Positions 1 to 5,272 of a DNA stretch of 7,080 bases are shown here, piece by piece (position 1 is the stretch's first letter; each line of letters opens with the position of its first letter). Position numbers and translations under genes: made by a program. The DNA comes from Chloroflexota bacterium (GTDB lineage: Bacteria > Chloroflexota > Ktedonobacteria > Ktedonobacterales > JACDGC01): contig JAKAOI010000116.1 in assembly GCA_021812265.1 (NCBI GenBank), positions 1 to 7,080 of the forward strand, written 5' to 3'. Under the pieces are notes generated by a model. The model did not search any database. It worked only from the letters and a program-made list of their open reading frames with translations, and was not told the DNA's origin.

Positions 1-3
1 ATT

Positions 4-885
4 ATGGATCTATTAAGCGATAAACCTACAAAAAAACTGGCTCGGGAATTCAAGATACAAATTCCAAACCTAATTAATGTTTCTATTGAGACTATTGAAG
101 AAATTTTAATTAATACTAACGTTCTTCCGCAGTTTCAGCGAATCCCCAAAACTTTTAATGAAATATTTTCGCTTGTGAATCAAAAATTGGAGCATTTGAA
201 TAAAAGGCCAAAAATTAATAAAAGTGAGATTTTAAAGGTACTCTCTGATTTAGTTAAAATTGGTGCTATACAAAGAGGATTTAATATACGGTGTCCTAAT
301 TGTAAAGTGTTTTCTTGGTATGGTATAGGGAATCTTAACGAAGTATTGATCTGCCCAGGATGCTTGAGGTCTTTTGTTTTACCTATAGCAGATACTGATA
401 ATAGTCAACATGATCAAGATCGTTCATTTGAATATTCACTAAATCCATTATCAAATATGGCAGTTACACAAGGTGTATATCCTGTACTTCTTGCACTTTT
501 GATTCTTGAAACTATCCATCAGGATATGGATCATATTGTTCCTGGCATGAATTTTGGATCACTTGAGAAGAAAGAACCAATAAGTGATTTCGATTTTATA
601 TATGTTCACAATGGCCAAATATTTGGCGGTGAGTGTAAATTAGGTAAGGTGTTAACTAAAAAAGACATAAAAACAATGCAAGCGGCATATAAGCTTGATT
701 TTCGAGCATTTTTCTTTGTTTCTCAGTCAACTTTTGACTTAGATTCTCATCAGCTTATAGAAAAAGCAAAACAGGATATATTATCCCAAAAACAAAATGC
801 CAGAGATTTTGATGTCTTAATTCTTGATGGCGGCATGCTTTTTGGAGAAAGTGCCCTGCCTTCTGAGATTTCTAAAATAAAATAG
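4..885 (+). CDS. Putative winged-helix / zinc-ribbon / PD-(D/E)xK nuclease, possibly 5'-truncated by window edge
   Basis: Not recognised as a named gene. From the ATG at 4 it encodes 293 residues. Residues about 45-95 look like a helical, winged-helix-type DNA-binding segment. Next comes a zinc ribbon with two CPxC knuckles (C97/C100 and C117/C120). Residues about 150-275 fit a PD-(D/E)xK nuclease core: a helix, acidic residues at D195/D197 (SDFDF), the E-x-K pair E210/K212 in GGECK, then a helix with Q226 and a hydrophobic strand (RAFFFVS). These residues are seen; nuclease activity is inferred from the family pattern, where such folds bind a metal ion and cut DNA in restriction, repair and phage defence. 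The frame is open through base 1, so this may be the C-terminal part of a larger protein; no ribosome-binding site can be judged. The gene is clearly AT-rich (about one third GC in sampled lines, against about half for recA), which suggests horizontal acquisition. The call as a real gene is firm; the role is tentative. Confidence 0.75.
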   Translation: MDLLSDKPTKKLAREFKIQIPNLINVSIETIEEILINTNVLPQFQRIPKTFNEIFSLVNQKLEHLNKRPKINKSEILKVLSDLVKIGAIQRGFNIRCPNCKVFSWYGIGNLNEVLICPGCLRSFVLPIADTDNSQHDQDRSFEYSLNPLSNMAVTQGVYPVLLALLILETIHQDMDHIVPGMNFGSLEKKEPISDFDFIYVHNGQIFGGECKLGKVLTKKDIKTMQAAYKLDFRAFFFVSQSTFDLDSHQLIEKAKQDILSQKQNARDFDVLILDGGMLFGESALPSEISKIK

Positions 886-1136
886 ATATTCATCGAAAAT
901 AAGTATTGATTTTAGATTTTCTTAAGGTTTATTTTTGTCTTGGGTAGGTATCCAACCTCCTTTTTGTAGAATTAATATAGCAATATTTCGTAACTGCTCA
1001 GAGGGTATTGGCAAGAGCGCGATAATAGATCCATGAACCAAGGGCAAAGAATCCAAGAATTGGAACAAGAAAATTGAGCTTACCCCGAATAAGTAGGGAA
1101 GGAAAAGGGTCAAGGAAAGAAAGCTTGCAATGAGCT
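886..1136. other. Gene-free AT-rich stretch downstream of the nuclease gene
   Basis: No convincing gene is seen. Stops are frequent in all plus frames. One plus frame gives a 14-codon ATG peptide at about 1032-1076 with a coiled-coil-like end (QELEQEN), then stops. On the minus strand a frame is open from about 1231 down to 922 and reads as hydrophobic segments, but it has no ATG and no ribosome-binding site. The stretch could be the decayed remnant of an acquired gene or ordinary 3' spacer. Its low GC resembles the nuclease gene rather than recA. Confidence 0.5.
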
Positions 1137-1185
1137 GATCCGTGATTTTTGCCGCTCCCCAAGATACTGGGGAGTGGATCTTTTT
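1137..1185 (+). terminator. Probable intrinsic (Rho-independent) terminator
   Basis: A perfect 7 bp stem CTCCCCA (1155-1161) / TGGGGAG (1168-1174) closes a 6-base loop. It is flanked by a second pairing, GATCC (1137-1141) with GGATC (1176-1180), and followed at once by TTTTT (1181-1185). The T-run lies only on the 3' plus side, so the terminator acts on plus-strand transcription. It would end the transcript from the nuclease gene about 250 bases after its stop codon and insulate it from recA. Confidence 0.6.
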
Positions 1186-1194
1186 AGTTATTCG

Positions 1195-1203
1195 TGGTAC
1201 AAT
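1195..1203 (+). promoter_or_regulatory. Candidate extended -10 promoter, upstream of the repeat and recA
   Basis: TGGTACAAT matches an extended -10 element (TGn followed by TACAAT, 5 of 6 to TATAAT). The matching -35 position (1175-1180, TGGATC) is poor, as is tolerated at extended -10 promoters. It lies directly after the terminator, so transcription starting near 1210 would cross repeat copy A and give recA a leader of about 300 bases. A weaker TATAGT at 1454-1459 lies closer to recA but lacks a good -35. No consensus LexA operator of the CGAAC-N4-GTTCG type is seen. Confidence 0.4.
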
Positions 1204-1298
1204 TGTTCTGAAAGAAAGGCGCCATTTATGCTATTGAACAGTCAATTTGTGCGCAATATATCACTTGGCCGAAAACCAGCGGCTATGGTTTTATTCAT

Positions 1299-1433
1299 AG
1301 GACTTTCGCTTGAAAGAGAAACGCATGGTTCTCGTATCTGAAACAGAGGGAGGTCTGGGGACGCCCCAGAACCCCGTACAAAGGGCCTTGCCCCTTGTAT
1401 ATCCCCGATGTTCCATGCTGAAGCGAAAGTCCT
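1299..1433 (+). repeat. Dispersed palindromic repeat, copy A (recA leader)
   Basis: A non-coding element bounded by a perfect 13 bp inverted repeat, AGGACTTTCGCTT (1299-1311) and AAGCGAAAGTCCT (1421-1433). Inside are three smaller hairpins: GAGAA/TTCTC (1316-1320 with 1329-1333), CTGGGG/CCCCAG around 1353-1367, and CCC/GGG around 1371-1389. The same sequence, about three quarters identical by hand alignment, recurs at 4829-4959. It could be a MITE or REP-type element, or a structured RNA in the recA leader. It has no coding capacity beyond a 38-codon frame that starts at 1228 and enters it. That it is a repeat is certain; its function is unknown. Confidence 0.85.
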
Positions 1434-1451
1434 GATTAAAATCCTGATTAA
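1430..1451 (+). repeat. Short direct repeat at the edge of copy A
   Basis: TCCTGATTAA occurs at 1430-1439 and again at 1442-1451 (12-base period). The first copy overlaps the right terminal inverted repeat of element A. It may be a duplication formed by slippage, or a trace of the element's insertion, but no matching copy is seen at the left end. Confidence 0.6.
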
Positions 1452-1511
1452 GATATAGTATGAATAACGATTGAAAGCAGAGTAATTGATTTTAAGGAGC
1501 TAACGTACAAC

Positions 1512-2591
1512 ATGCCAGCAGATAAAGCAGCAAAAGATACAGGAACTGAAAAAGAACGCGCGTTAGATACTACCATGGGGCAAATTGAGAGACGCTATGG
1601 TAAAGGCGCAATTATGAGACTTGGCGATATTAAAATGATGGCCGAAAAAGGGGTAATACCCACAGGGTCGATCTCGTTGGATATTGCGCTGGGTGTAGGC
1701 GGTATTCCCAAGGGGCGCATCACCGAAATTTACGGGCCGGAATCCAGCGGCAAAACAACAGTTTGCCAGCATATTATCGCCAACGCGCAGGCTGCCGGCG
1801 GTGTGGCGGCGTATATCGACGCTGAACACGCCTTAGACCCCGCATACGCGGAACGGTGCGGCGTAGTCGTCAACAACTTATATATCTCTCAGCCGGATAC
1901 CGGCGAGCAAGGGCTTGAAATTACAGAAATGCTGGTTCGCAGCGGCGCGGTAGATGTGGTGGTTATCGATTCGGTTGCCGCGCTGGTGCCTAGGGCAGAG
2001 CTGGAAGGTGAAATGGGAGACGCCCACGTTGGGTTGCAGGCGCGGTTAATGAGCCAAGCGCTGCGTAAACTTACCGGCGCAATTAATAACACGCAAACCG
2101 CGGTTATTTTTACCAACCAGCTGCGCGAAAAAGTGGGAGTTATGTTTGGGAATCCTGAAACAACACCGGGCGGACGGGCGCTGAAATTTTATTCATCCGT
2201 TCGGTTGGATATCCGCCGGTCGGATTCTATTAAGCAAGGCACAGATATTGTGGGAAACAGAGTAAAGGTGAAGGTGGTAAAAAATAAAGTAGCCGCGCCG
2301 TTCCGTGTCGCCGAATTTGATATTATGTTTAACGAAGGCATTTCCCGCGAAGGCGATTTGCTGGATATCGGGTTGAGCATGGGATTGGTGAAAAAAAGCG
2401 GGGCATGGTTTACGATGGGAGAGAACCGATTGGGGCAAGGGCGCGAAAACGCCAAAGATTATTTGCGGCATAACCCGGAACTTACTTTGGATATCGAACG
2501 GCAAATCCGCTCTATTGCGGCTCCCGGCGAAATGAAAGGCTCGGCGCTGGGAGACGCCGATGAATTTGAAGACGCCGAAGCGGCAGAGTGA
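1512..2591 (+). CDS. recA: RecA recombinase
   Basis: The 359-residue protein is a complete bacterial RecA of usual length. It is the cytoplasmic ATP-dependent strand-exchange protein that forms filaments on single-stranded DNA for homologous recombination and triggers LexA self-cleavage in the SOS response. Visible motifs are Walker A GPESSGKT (75-82), the catalytic glutamate E105 in IDAEHALDP, the Walker B strand ending VVVIDS (D153), DNA-binding loop L1 around [10 protein letters not shown] (165-174), the allosteric glutamine Q203 in IFTNQLR, and loop L2 around [10 protein letters not shown] (212-221). An acidic C-terminal tail ([12 protein letters not shown]) ends the protein, as in E. coli. 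The ATG at 1512 has AAGGAG at 1494-1499, 12 bases upstream, a slightly long spacing. GC is about half, unlike the AT-rich gene to its left. No recX follows. Its long leader contains repeat copy A. Confidence 0.99.
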   Translation: MPADKAAKDTGTEKERALDTTMGQIERRYGKGAIMRLGDIKMMAEKGVIPTGSISLDIALGVGGIPKGRITEIYGPESSGKTTVCQHIIANAQAAGGVAAYIDAEHALDPAYAERCGVVVNNLYISQPDTGEQGLEITEMLVRSGAVDVVVIDSVAALVPRAELEGEMGDAHVGLQARLMSQALRKLTGAINNTQTAVIFTNQLREKVGVMFGNPETTPGGRALKFYSSVRLDIRRSDSIKQGTDIVGNRVKVKVVKNKVAAPFRVAEFDIMFNEGISREGDLLDIGLSMGLVKKSGAWFTMGENRLGQGRENAKDYLRHNPELTLDIERQIRSIAAPGEMKGSALGDADEFEDAEAAE

Positions 2592-2630
2592 AACGCCGCG
2601 CCGCGTTGCTTATCAAACCACAAGAAATGA

Positions 2631-2662
2631 CCGCCGCGCCGCAGAAATTCGGTGAGCGGCGG
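2631..2662 (+). terminator. GC-rich hairpin after recA, possible terminator without a T-run
   Basis: CCGCCGC (2631-2637) pairs with GCGGCGG (2656-2662), and CCG/CGG inside the loop can form an inner stem. It lies 40 bases after the recA stop and before the next promoter, the right place for a terminator. No T-run follows (CCATGTTTCCC), so it may instead be an mRNA-stabilising hairpin or act with Rho. Confidence 0.35.
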
Positions 2663-2691
2663 CCATGTTTCCCGCCAATATTCATATTGCT

Positions 2692-2720
2692 TTGACCGAA
2701 ACCGATATTTAATATATACT
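2692..2720 (+). promoter_or_regulatory. Sigma-70-type promoter for the small membrane-protein gene
   Basis: TTGACC (2692-2697, 5 of 6 to TTGACA) and TATACT (2715-2720, 5 of 6 to TATAAT) are separated by exactly 17 bases. This is the best promoter match seen in the window. Transcription should start near 2727, giving a leader of about 200 bases before the gene at 2929. The leader contains a 9-T tract flanked by CCCC and GGGG (about 2734-2760) and the truncated repeat fragment. Confidence 0.7.
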
Positions 2721-2756
2721 AAAGACGCAATTTCCCCGTTATGTATATTTTTTTTT

Positions 2757-2793
2757 GGGGCTTTCGCTTGCATCTGAATATCGGGCTGCGCAA
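2757..2793 (-). repeat. Truncated fragment of the dispersed repeat, inverted, plus a shared CTGCGCAA block
   Basis: GGGGCTTTCGCTTGCAT and the following GAATATCGGG match, with small gaps, the reverse complement of the right ends of copies A (about 1407-1433) and B (about 4935-4960), which read ACTTTCGCTT..GCATGGAACATCGGG on that strand. Only one end of the element is present. The adjoining TCTGAATATCGGGCTGCGCAA (2773-2793) resembles 4993-5012 closely. Confidence 0.45.
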
Positions 2794-2863
2794 TAGACAA
2801 CAACCTGCGGCGCAAAGCATTGGGCGTGGGGTGTCCTTGGCTTTCTCCCAACCTATAGGTGAA

Positions 2864-2881
2864 TTGATATACTTTTTGCGG
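2864..2881 (+). repeat. Shared intergenic block TTGATAnAn-TTTTTGCGG, first copy
   Basis: This 18-base block agrees at 16 positions with 5060-5077. Both lie downstream of a TCTGAtAT..GGCTGCGCAA block, 71 bases later here and 48 bases later in the second copy. Together the blocks form a degenerate module present in the leaders of the 2929 gene and of ppdK. Confidence 0.45.
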
Positions 2882-2914
2882 ATGCAGCAACTAGCCCAAC
2901 ATTTTATTGCAACC

Positions 2915-2931
2915 GGGAGGTCTGTTCCCTG
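2915..2931 (+). promoter_or_regulatory. Ribosome-binding site that points to a CTG start codon
   Basis: GGGAGG (2915-2920) is a near-perfect Shine-Dalgarno sequence, 8 bases before CTG at 2929-2931. No ATG, GTG or TTG in this frame lies between the upstream stop (TGA at 2860) and ATG 2998, and ATG 2998 has no ribosome-binding site. The site therefore decides the start of the downstream gene. The CTG also overlaps the stop of a 63-codon frame (2741-2932) as CTGA. Confidence 0.6.
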
Positions 2932-3522
2932 AATCCCGCTGTTAGCCAAGCTCTTATTATCGGTTTCGTTGCCGCCGCCGCCGGAATTATATATTTAATG
3001 AGAGAATTAATGAGGGTGAAGCACTCACAGCAAACGATAGCAGCTCTTCAGTTAGCGCAAAGACTGCGCGATCCTCAAATGCAGGAATCCATCAATATCA
3101 TTCGTTCCTCTGCGTTTACGCCGCGCCGCGCGCCGGAATACGATCAAAACAATTCATTGTCCGCCGCCGCGCCGGGGCGCAGCTCTTTTTCAGATCGCGA
3201 GAAAGCGCTGCGCGAGCTGTGCTTTTTCTTAAGTCTAACAGGCTCAATGGCGAAACGCAAGGTTGCTTCTGCCGATGAAATATTCTTTTTGATGGGAGAA
3301 ACCATCAGCCAAACATGGGGCGCGATGCGGCAAATGCAATCTGTTGGCGGCGCTATTTTGTCGGGAGAAGATATGCAGAATTTTATATGGCTGTATACAG
3401 AATGGCTGAATTACTCCCATCGGCGCGGCGCCAGCCTGTCGGCCGCACAAAATCCGCCGCCGGAGTTTTCAGCAATTAAAACCGCAAAAGTAGACGCTCG
3501 CATTCCGGCGCACGCAAAATAG
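2929..3522 (+). CDS. Small membrane-anchored protein of unknown function, probable CTG start
   Basis: I do not recognise a family with certainty. Starting at CTG 2929 the product is 197 residues. Residues about 8-23 (ALIIGFVAAAAGIIYL) form one membrane helix, followed by basic residues (R25, R29, K31), which suggests a short outside N-terminus and a cytoplasmic body. Starting at ATG 2998, as a default caller would, removes almost the whole helix and leaves a start without a ribosome-binding site, so the longer form is preferred. A helical region follows (32-60), then a Pro/Ser/Ala-rich linker, then a helical domain at about 88-160 with aromatic residues (TWGAMRQ, WLYTEWLNY). The overall layout recalls DUF4760-type single-helix proteins, which is only a suggestion. 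It has its own promoter at 2692-2720 and ends 16 bases from the convergent gene. GC matches recA. Confidence 0.75.
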   Translation: MNPAVSQALIIGFVAAAAGIIYLMRELMRVKHSQQTIAALQLAQRLRDPQMQESINIIRSSAFTPRRAPEYDQNNSLSAAAPGRSSFSDREKALRELCFFLSLTGSMAKRKVASADEIFFLMGETISQTWGAMRQMQSVGGAILSGEDMQNFIWLYTEWLNYSHRRGASLSAAQNPPPEFSAIKTAKVDARIPAHAK

Positions 3523-3538
3523 CGGCGCAATTCATTTT

Positions 3539-4561
3539 TTATGGGCGCGAGCTTTGCTGTGCGGCTGCGCTGCCGAACTGCGTTTCCATGTCCTGTTCAG
3601 GTGGCTCCGGGTATTTTATTGCCGCCGCTTTGCCGGCCAATATTGCCGCCACCGGAAGATGATCCGACGCGCTCAGCGTTTCTGGGATATCTTTGGGAGT
3701 AATAACCTTGCACTGCTTTACCCGCAGCGCGGCGCGGATATCTGCCCATATGTAGTCTATACGGCCGGCCGGCAGCGGATTTGGGCAGGTTGGCGGGACA
3801 TCTTTGGGGCCATAGTACATTGCCAGGCAATCTATATAATCTGCGTTGAGCAATGCGCGCGCTGCTTTGCGGGGTATCAGTGTATTTACGGTGGAGTTCA
3901 TAGCGTCTGCCAGTGGTTTAGCGTGCGCCAAGCTGCGAATCAGCGGTGAAAAAGGTCTTAGCGGCGGCGGAATAATATAGTTCAAATGTGGCAGCCCCTG
4001 CATTTTTGCGTCAGCCGCTTTGCGTTTTTTATCAAATTGCGTAACCGCCTGGATTAATTTGTTTACGCGAAACATTTCACCGGGCGCCAACGCATTAAAA
4101 TCACCCAATAGTATATGCGGCCGCTTTTGTGTTTGCGCAGTCTCCATTAGGGCGATGTATTCTTTCACTTCCCGCTCACGCTGTTTTTCTGCGGCGTAAC
4201 CCTGCGAAAAATTTGCGGTTAAATGGCCGACATAGATATGCCAATACTGTTCCTCGCCGGGGATATCCAGAACCGCTTCAATAAGACCCTTTTGGAAAAT
4301 GGGGTTTTCAAACAATTGAAATGACACGATGGGGAATTTGGTTAATATTGCCAAGTGAAATCCAGACTTTACAAGGCCGATTTGATAATTCATTTCAAGC
4401 CTATCCGCAAGGCCGGCTAATTTTTGCGGATCATTGGCCTCTTGTATTCCTAAAATATCCGGGTTGATTGCCCGAATGACGGTTTCAATGTCAGAGATGC
4501 GATTTTGCCCTCCAAATAAAATATTGTACGTCATTACGGTAAAAGATGTTTTTTGTGTCAT
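3539..4561 (-). CDS. Endonuclease/exonuclease/phosphatase (EEP) superfamily metal-dependent phosphodiesterase
   Basis: The 340-residue protein (from ATG 4561) has the complete EEP signature shared by DNase I, exonuclease III/APE1, sphingomyelinases and inositol phosphatases. Numbered from this start: TYNI with N13, QE with the metal-binding E41, GHLT with H113, GDFNA with D154 and N156, RIDYIW with D269, and SDHLPV with D300 and H301. These enzymes cleave phosphodiester or phosphomonoester bonds using Mg2+. Which substrate applies here cannot be read from the sequence. No signal peptide or membrane segment is seen, so it is probably cytoplasmic. The C-terminal tail (after about 310) is Ala/Pro/Gln-rich and likely disordered. 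An in-frame TTG at 4582 would add 7 residues, but ATG 4561 is preferred, with AAAAGG 12 bases upstream. It is convergent with the membrane-protein gene. No clear promoter was found between 4583 and 4770 on the minus strand. Confidence 0.9.
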   Translation of the reverse strand: MTQKTSFTVMTYNILFGGQNRISDIETVIRAINPDILGIQEANDPQKLAGLADRLEMNYQIGLVKSGFHLAILTKFPIVSFQLFENPIFQKGLIEAVLDIPGEEQYWHIYVGHLTANFSQGYAAEKQREREVKEYIALMETAQTQKRPHILLGDFNALAPGEMFRVNKLIQAVTQFDKKRKAADAKMQGLPHLNYIIPPPLRPFSPLIRSLAHAKPLADAMNSTVNTLIPRKAARALLNADYIDCLAMYYGPKDVPPTCPNPLPAGRIDYIWADIRAALRVKQCKVITPKDIPETLSASDHLPVAAILAGKAAAIKYPEPPEQDMETQFGSAAAQQSSRP

Positions 4562-4770
4562 TGCAATAGTTTGCCTTTTCAATGGAATGTGTGATCCGCT
4601 TTTTCAGGGTTCAGGTCTATAACCAAAAAGACTTATGTATGATGATGTACTTGTATAAACGTTTTATCGGGAAAAATAGCCACTGTGTGCGAATGAATAC
4701 CACGGCCGCATGAGAATATATGTATGGGCGGCGCCACAGTTGCATGAATGAAACCGTTGTTGTTAGTTCT

Positions 4771-4779
4771 TGTTATATA
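4771..4779 (+). promoter_or_regulatory. Weak candidate extended -10 element upstream of repeat copy B
   Basis: TGTTATATA fits TGn plus TATATA (5 of 6), with an overlapping TATAGT at 4776-4781. No good -35 is present. It is notable because copy A also has an extended -10 candidate upstream (1195-1203), so both repeats could be transcribed from the left. Evidence is thin. Confidence 0.25.
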
Positions 4780-4828
4780 GTATCGTCATGTTCTTGAATT
4801 ATTACACAGTTTTTCGACGATATTAGAT

Positions 4829-4959
4829 CTTTCGTTGGAAAAAGCAGCGCATGTTTTTTTGTATCTGAAACAAAAGGGAGGTTTGGGGCGCCCCGGAACG
4901 CCGTATACGCGGCGCTGCCCCTTGTTCACTCCCGATGTTCCATATTGAAGCGAACGTCC
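4829..4959 (+). repeat. Dispersed palindromic repeat, copy B (ppdK leader region)
   Basis: Same orientation and nearly the same length as copy A. The best conserved blocks are GTATCTGAAAC, GGGAGGT, TGCCCCTTGT and CCCGATGTTCCAT. Stems are kept by paired change: GAGAA/TTCTC in A is AAAAA/TTTTT here, CTGGGG/CCCCAG is TGGGG/CCCCG (a G-U pair), and CCC/GGG is CGCCG/CGGCG. The outer stem (TTTCG... / ...CGAACG) is more decayed than in A. This pattern favours selection on, or origin from, a folded structure. Confidence 0.85.
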
Positions 4960-4992
4960 CGGATATATCGACTGCTTCTGTTTTGCCGGAAT

Positions 4993-5077
4993 TCTGATAT
5001 ATGGCTGCGCAACGGCAATAACTATACGAAATATGCGGCTTTGAAGTATTTTGATAACTTTGATACATTTTTTGCGG
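4993..5077 (+). repeat. Second copy of the shared CTGCGCAA ... TTTTTTGCGG module
   Basis: TCTGATATATGGCTGCGCAA (4993-5012) and TTGATACATTTTTTGCGG (5060-5077) match 2773-2793 and 2864-2881 in the same order and orientation, with a diverged middle of 47 against 70 bases. As with the other copy, the module lies in the leader of a housekeeping-type gene and next to material from the palindromic repeat. Confidence 0.45.
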
Positions 5078-5086
5078 TTTACCCCT

Positions 5087-5115
5087 TTCGCACACTGCCC
5101 AAATCGTGATACTAT
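5087..5115 (+). promoter_or_regulatory. Candidate ppdK promoter with extended -10
   Basis: TTCGCA (5087-5092, 4 of 6) and TACTAT (5110-5115, 4 of 6) are separated by 17 bases, and TG at 5107-5108 gives an extended -10 (TGaTACTAT). Start would be near 5122, leaving a leader of about 150 bases. The hexamers are weak, so this is a candidate only; no operator could be recognised. Confidence 0.35.
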
Positions 5116-5257
5116 GTCTCTGGCTACACTACCTTGTGAGGACGCGGCAGATAACAGATACAATGATGTATATGGGCGCCGCAGCCGCTTCTGATATCGC
5201 ATCCTGCCTGGTTTTCGTATCAATTGAAGCAATCGTGTATAGGTTGCAGATTGGTAA

Positions 5258-5263
5258 AAGGAG
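5258..5263 (+). promoter_or_regulatory. Ribosome-binding site fixing the GTG start of ppdK
   Basis: AAGGAG, 9 bases before GTG 5273. It is consensus in sequence and spacing, and it supports GTG over the next in-frame methionine codon, ATG 5360 (M30), which lies inside the conserved N-terminal motif. Confidence 0.8.
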
Positions 5264-5272
5264 AAAAAGACT

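Larger units (their letters stand above)
4583..5272. other. Long intergenic region between divergent EEP gene and ppdK
   Basis: About 690 bases without a credible gene. It separates two divergently transcribed genes and so must hold both promoters. It contains repeat copy B (4829-4959), the shared module (4993-5077), and candidate promoters at 4771-4779 and 5087-5115. Long minus-strand frames here (4786-5448 and 4823-5095) start in or cross the repeat or overlap the start of ppdK, and look like shadows. Nothing recognisable was seen between 4583 and 4770. Confidence 0.7.

Noticed and set aside
922..1113. 63-codon minus-strand frame with hydrophobic segments
   Set aside because: Starts at TTG without a ribosome-binding site. 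The frame is open back to about 1231 but has no ATG, and it crosses a clear plus-strand terminator. At most a decayed remnant.
1228..1344. 38-codon plus-strand frame with AAAGG 8 bases upstream of ATG
   Set aside because: Its 3' half is the left end of the palindromic repeat, and the product shows no domain or composition typical of a real small protein.
1299..1433. CRISPR array or tRNA as an explanation for the repeat
   Set aside because: Only two full copies 3.5 kb apart, no regular short spacing, and no cloverleaf or CCA end.
2610..2697. Possible remnant of recX after recA
   Set aside because: The short frame read here carries no RecX-like sequence and stops within 29 codons; the region is better explained by hairpin and promoter.
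2459..2890. 143-codon minus-strand frame overlapping the end of recA
   Set aside because: Antisense to the recA C-terminus and to a strong plus-strand promoter; Ser/Ala-rich antisense of the acidic tail.
4823..5095. 90-codon minus-strand frame across repeat copy B
   Set aside because: Built from the repeat itself, with the frame not kept in copy A; no ribosome-binding site was recognised.
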